This document shows positions 1 to 8,795 of a stretch of 64,000 bases of DNA, in pieces. The translations under genes and the position numbers were made by a program. The notes beneath the pieces were generated by a model. The model was not told the DNA's origin, did not search any database, and worked only from the letters and a program-made list of their open reading frames with translations. The DNA comes from Psychromonas aquimarina ATCC BAA-1526. GTDB taxonomy: Bacteria > Pseudomonadota > Gammaproteobacteria > Enterobacterales > Psychromonadaceae. The stretch is from the NCBI RefSeq assembly GCF_000428725.1, contig NZ_AUAM01000023.1:1-64000 (forward strand), given 5' to 3'. Within the stretch, counting starts at the first letter, position 1. Each line of letters opens with the position of its first letter.

Positions 1-243
1 AGTGAGAGGATTGCATGTCTTTAGGCAGCAAGCACATCGATATCTTGGTAGGCCATGACTTGATCCCCAAGGCCTTAAACTAGTTGACTCACAATGTGGG
101 CACTTGCGTAAAGTCGCCTTAATAGTTAACACTTCTTCAGTGGAGGTCTCACAATCATCAAGGGTATGATGAAGACGCTGTCGCTGACTGGGGGATAACT
201 GTTTAAGCTGTTGTAAGAAAGGGATAAATTGTTGTTCATTCAT
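1..243 (-). CDS. IS1595-family transposase, N-terminal fragment (cut by window edge)
   Basis: Reading leftward from an ATG at 243, the frame is open to base 1 and gives 81 residues. A helical start rich in Q and L (MNEQQFIPFLQQLKQLSPSQ) is followed by a zinc ribbon: CPHC near residues 47-50, then RYRCACCLKTCNPLT near the edge. The spacing CxxC...RYRCxxCxKTxNxLT is the N-terminal zinc-binding signature of IS1595 (ISXO2-like) transposases, which cut and paste DNA with a DDE-type core. That core would lie left of the window, so intactness cannot be judged. Identification of the family is fairly secure; the subgroup is not. Confidence 0.8.
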   Translation of the reverse strand, partial: MNEQQFIPFLQQLKQLSPSQRQRLHHTLDDCETSTEEVLTIKATLRKCPHCESTSLRPWGSSHGLPRYRCACCLKTCNPLT

Positions 244-317
244 GAGTGTAACCCGGTATCGTTATTCACACATGTATTAAGTATGGTAGATCTACAACAG
301 CTAACTAAGACATAGCC
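1..317 (-). mobile_element. IS1595-type insertion sequence, right end only
   Basis: The transposase fragment is preceded by about 74 bases of leader. Read on the minus strand the element would begin at 317 with GGCTATGTCTTAGTTAG, a plausible terminal inverted repeat starting with GG. Directly outside it lie eight T residues (318-325), which would suit the 8-bp target duplication usual for this family. The other end is outside the window, so both the inverted repeat and the duplication are inferred from one side only. Confidence 0.45.
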
Positions 318-480
318 TTTTTTTTGTCTGTTGACTGCCGTAAATCTTTGTTCTTTTCTTTGGCGGATGGATATTTTTGAGCATTAAAGGCTAAACTTAT
401 CAGGATCTGTTTTAACGGCTGGGGCTCTTTTAAAAATAAGTCTGCTCTGCGTGTCCGGTTATATGATGAAGAGGCTGATA

Positions 481-1236
481 ATGAAGAATAAGATAAATAT
501 GCTGATTTTTATCAGCAGTACAGTACTGTTCGTACCCAGTGTGCTAAGCGGCTGGTTTGATAGTGTCACAGATATTTTTGCAGAAAAGGACACTGAAGAG
601 ATAACTAAAACTCTAAGTCAGTCCAGTGAATTAAGTGTTGATGAAATTACTGAGGCATTTAAGCAGTCTCTGCAGATAGCCTCTGAAAATGTTGTCAGTC
701 AGCTTGGTGCTGTTGATGGATTTAATGCTGATTCTGCAGTTCATATTCCCCTGCCTGAGGAGCTGCAGAGCGTAAAATCGATATTGGACAAGGTTGGTCT
801 GGCGAGTGTCGCCGATCAACTTGAACTAAAACTAAACCGTGCGGCTGAGGCTGCAGTTCCGAAGGCCAAAGCACTGTTTCTTAACTCCGTGAAAGAGATG
901 TCATTTGCAGATGTTCGCGCTATTTATAACGGCCCCGATGATGCGGCAACAAAATACTTTCAGGTCTCAATGTCTGACTCATTAAGTAAGCAGATGAGAC
1001 CGATTGTAGAGAATAGTTTAGCGGAAGTCGGCGCAGTACAGGCCTATGATAATGTCATGGCTGATTATCAGAATATTCCCTTTGTGCCGGATGTAAAATC
1101 TGATTTAACTAATTATGTTGTTGATAAAGGCATGCAGGGAATATTTTACTATATTGCTGAGCAGGAAGCTGCCATTCGCGCGGATCCGCAAAAACAGACA
1201 ACAACTCTGTTGAAAAAAGTGTTCGGCGTAGAGTGA
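481..1236 (+). CDS. DUF4197 family exported protein
   Basis: The 251-residue product matches the DUF4197 pattern from memory: an early segment with AFKQSLQIASENVVSQLG, then the hallmark NRAAEAAVPKAKALF, the DDAATKYF motif, and a C-terminal IRADPQ...KKVFG. The function of the family is unknown. The first 23 or so residues (MKNKINMLIFISSTVLFVPS) form a signal peptide, so the protein is probably periplasmic. The ATG at 481 is chosen because GAGG at 470-473 is well placed before it; a longer frame from GTG 451 or ATG 463 has no good ribosome site. It stands alone, and its direct neighbours do not suggest a role. Confidence 0.85.
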   Translation: MKNKINMLIFISSTVLFVPSVLSGWFDSVTDIFAEKDTEEITKTLSQSSELSVDEITEAFKQSLQIASENVVSQLGAVDGFNADSAVHIPLPEELQSVKSILDKVGLASVADQLELKLNRAAEAAVPKAKALFLNSVKEMSFADVRAIYNGPDDAATKYFQVSMSDSLSKQMRPIVENSLAEVGAVQAYDNVMADYQNIPFVPDVKSDLTNYVVDKGMQGIFYYIAEQEAAIRADPQKQTTTLLKKVFGVE

Positions 1237-1520
1237 TACGTTTTGACTGAAAAACATCACTGACATAGTTTTCTGACTCGAAACTCTTTTATTACTTTGC
1301 CTCCTTATTAACGGCTTAATACTGCTGTTTGCCGGGCTTGACACAATTTCCATCTCAGCTGATACTTTTATGTGTTGGCTGAATTATTCATAAAACCACC
1401 TGCTTTTCCTTGTTCTGCTTCCCAAGCCGGTGTCTGATAGAGCCCCTTTAGATAACATGGTTAAAATACTTCGAGCTGATCTGTAAAAGTGACAACAGTT
1501 AATTTCAAGTGAGATAGTTA
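1237..1520. other. Intergenic region with a candidate promoter
   Basis: No gene is seen. The only clear signal is a sigma-70-like promoter near 1338 pointing to the next gene. No hairpin with a T-run follows the DUF4197 gene. Confidence 0.5.
1338..1366 (+). promoter_or_regulatory. Candidate sigma-70 promoter for the solute-binding gene
   Basis: A perfect -35 box TTGACA (1338-1343) is followed after 17 bases by GATACT (1361-1366), which matches four of six -10 positions. The transcript would have a leader of roughly 150 bases before the start at 1521. Seen by eye only. Confidence 0.4.
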
Positions 1521-2302
1521 ATGAAAAAAATAATTTTAGTCTTTTTTATTTTACTTGGAATGCTTACTGCTGCCGGTCACTGTGCTGCTGAAACGATTAA
1601 AGTAGGCGGTTATTATTTCCCTCCTTTTGTCGATAAAAACGATAAAAATCAATATATTGGTCTTGCAATTGACCTGATAAAAGAGATGAATTCTTTTCAG
1701 GATAAGTTTCACTTTCAGTTCGTGCCGACTTCACCTAAAAGGCGCTATTCTGCATTTGAGCAGAAAGAATTTGATTTGATAATGTTTGAAGATTTAGCCT
1801 GGGGCTGGAAAAACAAGGAGCTGGCCGCTTCAAAGGTGATTTTACAAGGGGGGGAAGTGTATATCACTAAAGCAGAGCCGTTTAAAGATCAAAGTTATTT
1901 TGATAGCCTCAAAGATAAATCTTTTGCAGTTATTCTTGGTTATCACTATGGCTTTGCTGGTTTTAATGCCGATGAAAAATTCCTTAAAAAGAATTTTAAA
2001 ATCAAATTGAATACTGCGCACAGCAGCAATATTAAGGTGATTTTATCCGGTAGAACTGATATTTCGGTAGTCTCTCTCTCTCTAATTTAAACCGTTATTT
2101 TAAACAAAATCCGGAAAAAAAAGAGATGCTGTTAGTCTCCGAAAAATTTGATCAGCAGTATAATCATCGAATTCTGCTGCGAAAAGGTGCGCAGATTGAT
2201 GTGCTGCAAGTGAATACCTTATTAACCCAGATGGACAATGCAGGTATATTATCGCGTATATGGGAAAAATATGGAATTGTTTCTCCTGTTAACAACCCGT
2301 AA
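1521..2302 (+). pseudogene. Family-3 periplasmic solute-binding protein, frameshifted in a TC tract
   Basis: From ATG 1521 the frame gives a signal peptide (MKKIILVFFILLGMLTAAGH) and a typical SBP_bac_3 N-lobe (GGYYFPPFVDK...GLAIDLIKEM), then stops early at 2088-2090. After the TC tract at 2071-2083 the missing C-terminal lobe continues in another frame as SNLNRYFKQNPEKKEMLLVS and on to MDNAGILSRIWEKYG, ending at TAA 2300-2302. Removing one TC (or adding one base) restores a 259-residue protein, the usual size for the family. It would bind a small polar ligand in the periplasm; no permease or ATPase lies nearby. It may be a pseudogene, a phase-variable gene or a sequencing error. Confidence 0.75.
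2071..2083 (+). repeat. Dinucleotide tract (TC)6.5 at the frameshift point
   Basis: Thirteen bases of alternating T and C lie inside the solute-binding gene exactly where the frame is lost. A tract of 5.5 units would be in frame. Such tracts change length by replication slippage. Confidence 0.9.
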
Positions 2303-2665
2303 CTGTCCTTTTGTGCTGCTGTTCCTGTTTTGATACGGGTGAAATAGTAGCAGTCCGCTTAATATTATGATCTGTTTTAGGGAAGTGAGGCTTCAGCCTC
2401 GTTTCTTGTATAGCGCTTTCCTATCCGGCAGATTAATTCTGCCGACTCTCCCTTTATCTCCTCAAGCAGACTGTATTTGTATTGTTAAATAATATAATTT
2501 ATTGAAATATTATTCTGACATTCCTCTGCTTTTTGGTTATTCCTGTGGGAATAATTAATATTCCAAATTACTTATTTTGAACGGTTAATATTTGTCCATC
2601 ATAAAAATGAGACAGCTGCTCTGGCTCATTTATTGTTTTAACTTATTAGATGCTGGATTGAAGAA
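2303..2665. other. Intergenic region, hairpins but no gene
   Basis: No coding frame is convincing. Two small dyads are visible: GAGGCT/AGCCTC near 2387-2401, and a 7-bp perfect stem CGGCAGA/TCTGCCG at 2426-2444 with a 5-base loop. Neither is followed by a clear T-run, so they are at best weak terminators of the broken gene upstream. The rest is AT-rich. Confidence 0.4.
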
Positions 2666-4216
2666 ATGATAAAAAAAATATTTGCTCTGCTTACCTATTT
2701 TTTGCTTGCCGCCTGTAACAGTGATTCCGGGGATGATAATCCCGGAGGTGGAGGTCCTGGCGGCGGCCCTGGTGATCCTCAGTTAGAACGAGTTGTCATA
2801 GCAGCCTCTGAAGATGCAACTTTTATGATCGGCTATTCTGAACTTACCCTGCCGGTGGGCGTAATGCGATCCTATACAGCTACCGCACATTACTCTGATT
2901 CAACCACTGAAGATGTGACAGAGTCTGCGGTTTGGATTAGTAGTGAAAAAGATATTCTGGAAAGCTTCGGCAATGGTAATTTTAGAACCGTTAACGCGGG
3001 TGAGTCTAAGGTAGCTGCGATGTTTGACTCTAAGAACAGTAATGAAAGGCCGCTAACCGTTATTGATGCAGAGATCGACACTATTACTATCACGCCAGAA
3101 ATTGTTGAGCTGGCAAAAGGTACCACGCTGCAGTTTAAAGCCTTTGCTGCTTTTGTAGAAACAGACGCATTACTGGATGTCACTAAGGAGCAGTTGTGGG
3201 TAAGTGGAGATAAAGACTTACTTAGTATTGATAATACAGGTTTGGCTGCGGCAAAGCATAATCAGGGGGATGTAACGGTTACTGCTTACAGTGTGCGCAA
3301 TGGTATAGAGTCTAAAGCTTTAGTAACACTGACTCATGGTGGTGAGGATGGCTCAAGACATGCTTATGTTACGCCAAATCAGGCTGAGATGCCGGTTGGT
3401 TATAACCTGCAGCTTGATTTATGGGTATATACAATTATAGGAGGTCATGTAGACCATAGTACAAAAAATGAATTTACAGACTGGAGCAGCAGTGATTCAT
3501 CGGTGGCCTCTGTGGTTGATCGTAATGCTGACAATCCAGGCCTAGTAGCAGCTAAGGCTCCAGGTTTAGTTGAGATCACCGGCTCTTTTCAGGGAGCACA
3601 TACGAGTAATATTATTGTTAATCATGAAGTCTTAGAAGATATTTATATTCTGCCCAAATTACCGGCGACTTCTGGACAGCAGTTTGATGATGAGTTGAAC
3701 CCACATATTCCAGTTGACCTGAATTCTGCACTGTCTGCGAAAGGTCTGTTCACCAATAACTTCATTTTTGATATCACTACGCAGGTCGTATGGGCAAGCA
3801 GTAATCCTGATGTTCTCTTAATCAACCAGGATGGAACATTTGAAACACTTAGTTTAGGGACTGTAACTCTGTCAGCAACTCGCGGAGATATCAGTAAAGA
3901 GATTATAGTAACGGTTGATGAAGCAAAAATAACAGATCTTGAGGTATATGCTGAATCGAATGAGTTACAGGTAGGTGATGAACAGAATTATTCTGCAACT
4001 GCGACTTATAATAATGGTTTTGTTACTGATGTAACTGACAAAGCACTTTGGGACAGTAGTGATGTTATAGTTGCTCGGTTTGATGCCAATCCAGAAAATG
4101 CGGGTATGCTTGAAGCAATTAGTGTGGGGCATACAACTATAAGGGCTAGCATAACTATTCGTGAAAATGGTAATGAGGAAATAGAGGAATCAGTTACCTT
4201 AAGTGTAATAGAATAG
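2666..4216 (+). CDS. Lipoprotein with five Big_2-like Ig domains
   Basis: This 516-residue protein begins with a lipoprotein signal and lipobox LAAC (acylated Cys17), followed by an acidic and glycine-rich linker (GGGGPGGGPG) that would hold the body away from the membrane. About five repeats of 90-100 residues follow (roughly 46-130, 131-228, 230-320, 322-420, 422-516). Each carries the Big_2 hallmarks: a start like VELAKGTTLQFKA, a middle like DVT...WxSS, then G...A...G...TVTA. Such domains occur in surface and adhesion proteins; no catalytic motif is seen. The gene is monocistronic, ended by a strong terminator. Ligand or partner cannot be told. Confidence 0.8.
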   Translation: MIKKIFALLTYFLLAACNSDSGDDNPGGGGPGGGPGDPQLERVVIAASEDATFMIGYSELTLPVGVMRSYTATAHYSDSTTEDVTESAVWISSEKDILESFGNGNFRTVNAGESKVAAMFDSKNSNERPLTVIDAEIDTITITPEIVELAKGTTLQFKAFAAFVETDALLDVTKEQLWVSGDKDLLSIDNTGLAAAKHNQGDVTVTAYSVRNGIESKALVTLTHGGEDGSRHAYVTPNQAEMPVGYNLQLDLWVYTIIGGHVDHSTKNEFTDWSSSDSSVASVVDRNADNPGLVAAKAPGLVEITGSFQGAHTSNIIVNHEVLEDIYILPKLPATSGQQFDDELNPHIPVDLNSALSAKGLFTNNFIFDITTQVVWASSNPDVLLINQDGTFETLSLGTVTLSATRGDISKEIIVTVDEAKITDLEVYAESNELQVGDEQNYSATATYNNGFVTDVTDKALWDSSDVIVARFDANPENAGMLEAISVGHTTIRASITIRENGNEEIEESVTLSVIE

Positions 4217-4271
4217 TGTGTCATGCCTCATTTTATACACCTGATTAATCAACTAAATTAACTCCTTCCTA

Positions 4272-4299
4272 ATACCCCTCACTCGAGGGGTATTTTTTT
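4272..4299 (+). terminator. Rho-independent terminator after the Big_2 lipoprotein
   Basis: Arms ATACCCCTC and GAGGGGTAT enclose a very short loop and run into seven T residues. On the other strand there is no T-run, so it ends rightward transcription only and does not serve the convergent sugar-exporter gene. Confidence 0.9.
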
Positions 4300-4327
4300 G
4301 TCTGCTGCAAATAGATTACTGCGAATA

Positions 4328-5533
4328 TCATTCAGCATAAACCTGATGGACAAATTCAGATGCTGGCTTCTGCTGCGCTTTCTGGGCAAAGCGCATAAAA
4401 AACAAGCCTGTCAGGCAGAACAGTGCAGATGCGCCGAATACTGCATAATAACTAATATACTCAGCGATCAGGCCGACCATTAAGCTGCTTGATAACCCGC
4501 TTAACATCAGACTGTTATTAAACAGGGTCGAGGCCATGCCCATCTGTTTTTTCATCATATCCTGTACAACCACCATACCCAGACTGGCATTGATTCCGAT
4601 AAACAGCCCGTTAAACAGCTGCAGGAGCATAAAATGCCAGATCTGTTCGGCGAACAATAAGCCGCTGTAAAAAACAGTGCCGCTGATGCAGGCAATATAA
4701 ATCAGGCGGGCTGATCCGATTCTAGGTGCTAGATAGCCAGCACTTAACATAATAGGAATTTCTATAAAAGCGGCAATCCCCATAAAATAGCCCACCCATT
4801 TAGCATCAAAGTTGAGCTCTTGAGTGATATAAAGACTGATTGAGGTGATATACATGTTGTTGGCGCTGAATACAAAAAACATACTGATTAAAAACAGCAG
4901 TACGCCTGAGATGTTAAGCCAGTTACCTGTCTGCACTGACTTTGGGGTCGACTCCGCTTTTTTTATCTGTATATCTGGAAGTCCCTTTAACACGGTAATA
5001 AATGCCGAGGCCGAGAAAAAACCGGCGATTAAAAAAGTCTGCTGAAAGCTGAACAGATCATTGATCAGAAAAGCTAACGGCGGGCCGATCACCCAGGAAA
5101 GCGCCATGGCTGCGCGCATCATGCTGACAAAGACTACGGCTTTATCACCCAGGTGCTTATCTGCGTAGCTCCGCCCCATAGTAAAAATCTGCGGTGCTGC
5201 TGCTGCATTTAATGACATGAAAAAAATCACCGCCAGCAAAGCCGTATAATAGTGCTGGGTCAGCGCTAATATAATAGTAGTGACCATAAAACCACACTGT
5301 CCGGTTAAGATGATACGTTTGCGGCTTAAACCCGCATCGGATTTTTTCGCAACAAATTGTGATACCAGAACGCCGCTTAGCACCATACAAGTCATAAAAA
5401 AACCCATGGTTAATGGCGAAACACCAAGTGCTTCAATTAAGTACAAACTTAATAACGGCGAAATAAATGACCCGCTTAATCCTGAAAACAGGCAGATTAA
5501 TAAATAGATGCAGGGTTGTTTAGCAAGCAGCAT
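4328..5533 (-). CDS. SET-family sugar efflux MFS transporter
   Basis: A 401-residue, very hydrophobic protein with about twelve membrane segments. The N-terminal part (SPLLSLYLIEALGVSPL...MGFF...VSQFVAKKSD...RKR) and the segment QIFTMGRSYADKHLGDKAV...MRAAMALSWVIGPPLAF match the SetA/SetB sugar exporters as I remember them. These proton-driven carriers expel glucosides, lactose or sugar analogues across the inner membrane. The start at 5533 has AAGG well placed upstream. It diverges from the AraC regulator gene with 129 bases between them, which suggests that this regulator controls it. Substrate is not predictable. Confidence 0.8.
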   Translation of the reverse strand: MLLAKQPCIYLLICLFSGLSGSFISPLLSLYLIEALGVSPLTMGFFMTCMVLSGVLVSQFVAKKSDAGLSRKRIILTGQCGFMVTTIILALTQHYYTALLAVIFFMSLNAAAAPQIFTMGRSYADKHLGDKAVVFVSMMRAAMALSWVIGPPLAFLINDLFSFQQTFLIAGFFSASAFITVLKGLPDIQIKKAESTPKSVQTGNWLNISGVLLFLISMFFVFSANNMYITSISLYITQELNFDAKWVGYFMGIAAFIEIPIMLSAGYLAPRIGSARLIYIACISGTVFYSGLLFAEQIWHFMLLQLFNGLFIGINASLGMVVVQDMMKKQMGMASTLFNNSLMLSGLSSSLMVGLIAEYISYYAVFGASALFCLTGLFFMRFAQKAQQKPASEFVHQVYAE

Positions 5534-5662
5534 GTTTTTATACCTTATTAAATGTATTCAAAAATAGAAATTGTGAGCAGCGCTAAGTTACTCTTTTCAA
5601 GTGAAGCAAGTGATTCGTTTTCGGCTGTTTATGATACTATCCTGTCATCTTTAATCTGAAAA

Positions 5663-6529
5663 ATGATAATAGTCGTGAAACCAATTATTGAAAAAGTGAG
5701 TAATCGAAGTGATTTCGGCTGGCGGCTGCAGTATTACCACCGCTGTCCTTCTCGGTTCTGCTGGCATTATCATGCTGAATACGAGATTGTATTAAAGCGA
5801 GACTTCAAAGGCACCATGTTTGTCGGGGATCATATCGCCGAAGCCAGGCATAACACCCTGTTAATGTTCGGTCCGAAACTGCCGCATACTATTACTCACG
5901 ATCCTGATTTCGACAATGACAATAACAGTGTATATATCTTGTGGTTTAGTCATGAGTGGATCAGCGGGCTGGTTAAGCGTTTACCTGAACTTGAGGGATT
6001 GAAATCATTATTAAACCGTTCGGTACAGGGGCTTGAGTTCGCAGAAGAGATCGCTGAAAAAATATTTCCTCTGCTGCAGGAGCATCAGGAATTCAGTTCG
6101 GCAATGGCAGTAAACCGTTTAATTGAAGTGCTGATTGTTTTAAGTGAAACTAAAAAAGTGCGCCTGTTAAATAAATACAGCCTGCCTGCGCTGCAGGAGA
6201 ACCCCAAAGAGTTGAAGTTAGTTCAAAAAGTCTCTGAGTTTATTGAACTGAACTACCGTAATAATATTAAGGTAAATGATTTATGTAATGCCGTGCATGT
6301 CAGTGAAAGTACGGTTTACCGGCTTTTTGAACGCCATTTTGTATGTAGTTTTTCCAATCATATAAAAGAGTTTCGTATCGGCAAAGCCTGTGAGCTTCTG
6401 GTCAACAGTAATATCAGCATAGCTGCAATAGCGGATCAGGTGGGGTTTAGTAATCTATCTAATTTTAACCGCCAGTTTAAGCAGTGCAAGGCGATGACCC
6501 CCAAGCAGTTCCGGCTTCTGTTTGCTTAG
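5663..6529 (+). CDS. AraC-family transcriptional regulator
   Basis: This 288-residue protein has an N-terminal cupin-like sensing half (CWHYHAEYEIVLKRDFKG, then MFGPKLPHTITHDP) and a C-terminal AraC-type double helix-turn-helix from about residue 190 (FIELNYRNNIKVNDLCNAVH...VSESTVYRLF...IAAIADQVGFSNLSNFNRQF...MTPKQFR). The form is that of sugar-responsive AraC regulators. It lies head-to-head with the sugar exporter, its likely target. The start could be ATG 5663 or GTG 5675; neither has a strong ribosome site. Its stop codon directly abuts the stop codon of the convergent LysR gene. Confidence 0.85.
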   Translation: MIIVVKPIIEKVSNRSDFGWRLQYYHRCPSRFCWHYHAEYEIVLKRDFKGTMFVGDHIAEARHNTLLMFGPKLPHTITHDPDFDNDNNSVYILWFSHEWISGLVKRLPELEGLKSLLNRSVQGLEFAEEIAEKIFPLLQEHQEFSSAMAVNRLIEVLIVLSETKKVRLLNKYSLPALQENPKELKLVQKVSEFIELNYRNNIKVNDLCNAVHVSESTVYRLFERHFVCSFSNHIKEFRIGKACELLVNSNISIAAIADQVGFSNLSNFNRQFKQCKAMTPKQFRLLFA

Positions 6530-7342
6530 TTAATTCATTATAGGCAGAGTTTTCACCGTGCTCAGCAGCTGCTTTAATATGCTTACTAACCATTTGTTTT
6601 TGGGTGAATCTTTTTGTGATGCTTTAAAAATTAATGACGCGGTAAATTTTATCTTGTCTGAGTGACGGGCATTTTTGTCCGGTATAAAACGGTAGGTATG
6701 ATGCTCATGCATTAATTTATCTAATAATGAAAAATTATCTACATAGATAGTTGCCTTAGCTTCAGGGTCGATCAGTTTATAATAGTCAATATCTTCATTG
6801 AGATCCGGGACAATAAACTTAACAAATTCACCATTTTTATTGCCGACTAAGTCGCCGGTTGCACCTATTACTTTAAGCTGGGTTAATGTCTGCGGGCGGT
6901 CTTTTAATATATGGAAACCTATATCTACTTTGTCTTCTAATATTAACTTCTCACTCTCAGGGCTCCAGCGCTGCAGTTTTATCGGTGCCGCACTGTGTTT
7001 ACGGATTTCGCGAATAATTTCAGTACCATGAGTGATTAAATACGGCTCAAGCATATGAATTGAGATACAGGTAATATTTGCGGGATTAAATTTATCCGGC
7101 TGTAATGAAGAGCTGACTAATTTTAAAGCGTCAATGAGTTTAGGTGCAATTTCATCTGCATAGCTGGTGGGAGTTAACTTTATACTGGTTCTGACAAATA
7201 AAGGGTCGTTTAACTCCTCGCGTAACTGCGCAAGCACTTTAGAAACATAGGATTGTGAGCGCCCCAGTTTCCGGGCTGCTTTGCTTGTTGAGCCGCACTG
7301 GTAGAGTGTGGCAAATACGCGTAATGCATTCAAATCCTTCAT
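6530..7342 (-). CDS. LysR-family transcriptional regulator
   Basis: The 270-residue product starts MKDLNALRVFATLYQCGSTS and carries the winged helix-turn-helix of LysR proteins (KAARKLGRSQSYVSKVLAQL...LNDPLFVRTSIKLTPT) in residues 1-62. The rest is an effector-binding region that is shorter and less typical than usual (family normally near 300). The ATG at 7342 is preferred because AGGA lies 7 bases before it; an upstream in-frame TTG or CTG adds eleven residues without support. It lies 113 bases downstream of a same-strand solute-binding gene and may be cotranscribed with it. Regulon unknown. Confidence 0.85.
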   Translation of the reverse strand: MKDLNALRVFATLYQCGSTSKAARKLGRSQSYVSKVLAQLREELNDPLFVRTSIKLTPTSYADEIAPKLIDALKLVSSSLQPDKFNPANITCISIHMLEPYLITHGTEIIREIRKHSAAPIKLQRWSPESEKLILEDKVDIGFHILKDRPQTLTQLKVIGATGDLVGNKNGEFVKFIVPDLNEDIDYYKLIDPEAKATIYVDNFSLLDKLMHEHHTYRFIPDKNARHSDKIKFTASLIFKASQKDSPKNKWLVSILKQLLSTVKTLPIMN

Positions 7343-7455
7343 AAATATTCCTAAAATCCCGCCTGTTAGGAGCAAGTATATAACAGATTAAATAGATGGA
7401 ATATTTAATATTCCCTTTTTGCCAGGGCAGATCTGTATTTTACGGCAGGGTTGAG

Positions 7456-8181
7456 TTATTGATACTTTGCGAGGATTGCCTGATAACGTCCGTCTGTTTT
7501 AAACTGCTGCAGGTGGTAATTAAAGTGCTGGATTAACTGGGAGTTTGTGCCTTTTTTTACCGCAATGTAGAGTTTTCCGATGTTGACCGGACGGGGAAGT
7601 GTATCTATTTGCCCGGCAATACCCATCTCTTTGATGGTTGTAATCCCGGGAAGTCGGTCATCAACAAACGCATCCGCTCGTCCCTCAATAACCAGGCGAA
7701 AATTTCGCTGTGCATCTCCGTGGACAGTTTGGAATTCGGAACGCTGTTTGGCCTGATCAAAAGCAGCTCCGTAACTCCAGCCTAATTTTACGGCGATAGT
7801 TTTGCCTTTTAAATCGGACATTGACAGAAAAGAAAAGGGACGGGCTTTATTAATAAAAAGCACCGCCTTGGAGTCGTGAAGTGAATCGGAATAGTCGAGT
7901 CTTAACGCTCTCTCTTCGGTTTTGTAGATACCGATAACAATACCCTTTCCTTCGTAGGTATGTAATAAAGCACGTTTAAAGGGCAGGATGATGACATTAT
8001 ATTCAACTTCCATTTCATCAAAAAGGGTTGTAACAATATCAAAATACAGACCTTTAGGCTGATTATCTTCAGCGTAGGAAAGAGGTGGAGCTCCGGCATA
8101 AAAAATAAGGGTTTCTGCCGCCTGCAGTGTGCTTGAAAAAGAGATAAGCACAGCAAAAAGCATTTTTATAAATCTGGGCAT
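7456..8181 (-). CDS. Family-3 periplasmic solute-binding protein
   Basis: This 241-residue protein has a clear signal peptide (MPRFIKMLFAVLISFSSTLQ, cleavage near residue 22) and the SBP_bac_3 fold signature: FYAGAPPLSYAEDNQPKGLY, then DIVTTLFDEM, IGIYKTEERALRLDYS, LKGKTIAVKLGWSYG and a C-terminal DGRYQAILAKY. Proteins of this type bind amino acids or similar small molecules in the periplasm. No ABC permease or ATPase is near, so it is an orphan that may act in sensing. ATG 8181 is used, with AGGA 7 bases upstream; a TTG codon just before it is less likely. It resembles in type the broken gene at 1521. Confidence 0.85.
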   Translation of the reverse strand: MPRFIKMLFAVLISFSSTLQAAETLIFYAGAPPLSYAEDNQPKGLYFDIVTTLFDEMEVEYNVIILPFKRALLHTYEGKGIVIGIYKTEERALRLDYSDSLHDSKAVLFINKARPFSFLSMSDLKGKTIAVKLGWSYGAAFDQAKQRSEFQTVHGDAQRNFRLVIEGRADAFVDDRLPGITTIKEMGIAGQIDTLPRPVNIGKLYIAVKKGTNSQLIQHFNYHLQQFKTDGRYQAILAKYQ

Positions 8182-8410
8182 CAACAGTTCCTGTTTGAAT
8201 AATATCCATTATCTGTAAATTATAGTTTATTTAACAATGAAGCATTTCAACTAAAGCTGCTTTGTGCATTTTTACATATACTTAATACTGAAGCCGAGTT
8301 AATTACTGAATATTTTAAGTAATATATTAAAAACAGATGGGAGGCGGGGCTGGCGCTGTTAGAATATGGCTTTTGATGCATTACCTGTGTAAAGAAAAAT
8401 AAGGATTAAA

Positions 8411-8710
8411 ATGGGATTTCTTAAGAAAATAACAGGGTTGTTCAACAGCAGTGAAAGTGAGACTGGAGCCGCGGCTTTTCCGAGTGAAGAATATAAGGGA
8501 TTTATTATTACACCTCAGCCGAAGAATGAGTCAGGCCGGTTTTATCTGGCTGCTTTAATTGAGAAACCCGCTGCACAAGGGCAAGTACCTAAACAGCATT
8601 ACCTGATCCGCTCTGATACTTACGCTAGTGCAGAACAGGCCGCTGAGTTTTCCTTATCTAAGAGCCGGGTTTTTATTGATCAGGTCGGTGATGATATGTT
8701 TACTAAGTGA
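8411..8710 (+). CDS. HlyU-family protein
   Basis: A 99-residue soluble protein starting MGFLKKITGLF and containing EYKGFIITPQPKNESGRFYL, then KQHYLIRSDTYASAEQAAEF and IDQVGDDMF at the end. This matches the small family annotated as HlyU (PF10115), named as a transcriptional regulator of haemolysin but lacking a visible helix-turn-helix; the real role of most members is unknown. Length is as usual for the family. AAGGA lies before the ATG. It stands alone, 85 bases before the serine hydrolase gene. Confidence 0.8.
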   Translation: MGFLKKITGLFNSSESETGAAAFPSEEYKGFIITPQPKNESGRFYLAALIEKPAAQGQVPKQHYLIRSDTYASAEQAAEFSLSKSRVFIDQVGDDMFTK

Positions 8711-8795
8711 GTTAATATCCTCTGCTTTTTGTTGTTAATTTTATTGGTCTTTTTTAAAATATTGTGTTTTTTGTTTATGGTGTTTCGGAGTTTTC

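Noticed and set aside
2426-2444. Hairpin CGGCAGA/TCTGCCG as a terminator
   Set aside because: Perfect stem but no T-run after it on either strand; kept only as a note on the intergenic region.
4298-4483. Small plus-strand frame over the end of the sugar exporter gene
   Set aside because: Antisense to a clear transporter C-terminus and begins inside the T-run of a terminator.
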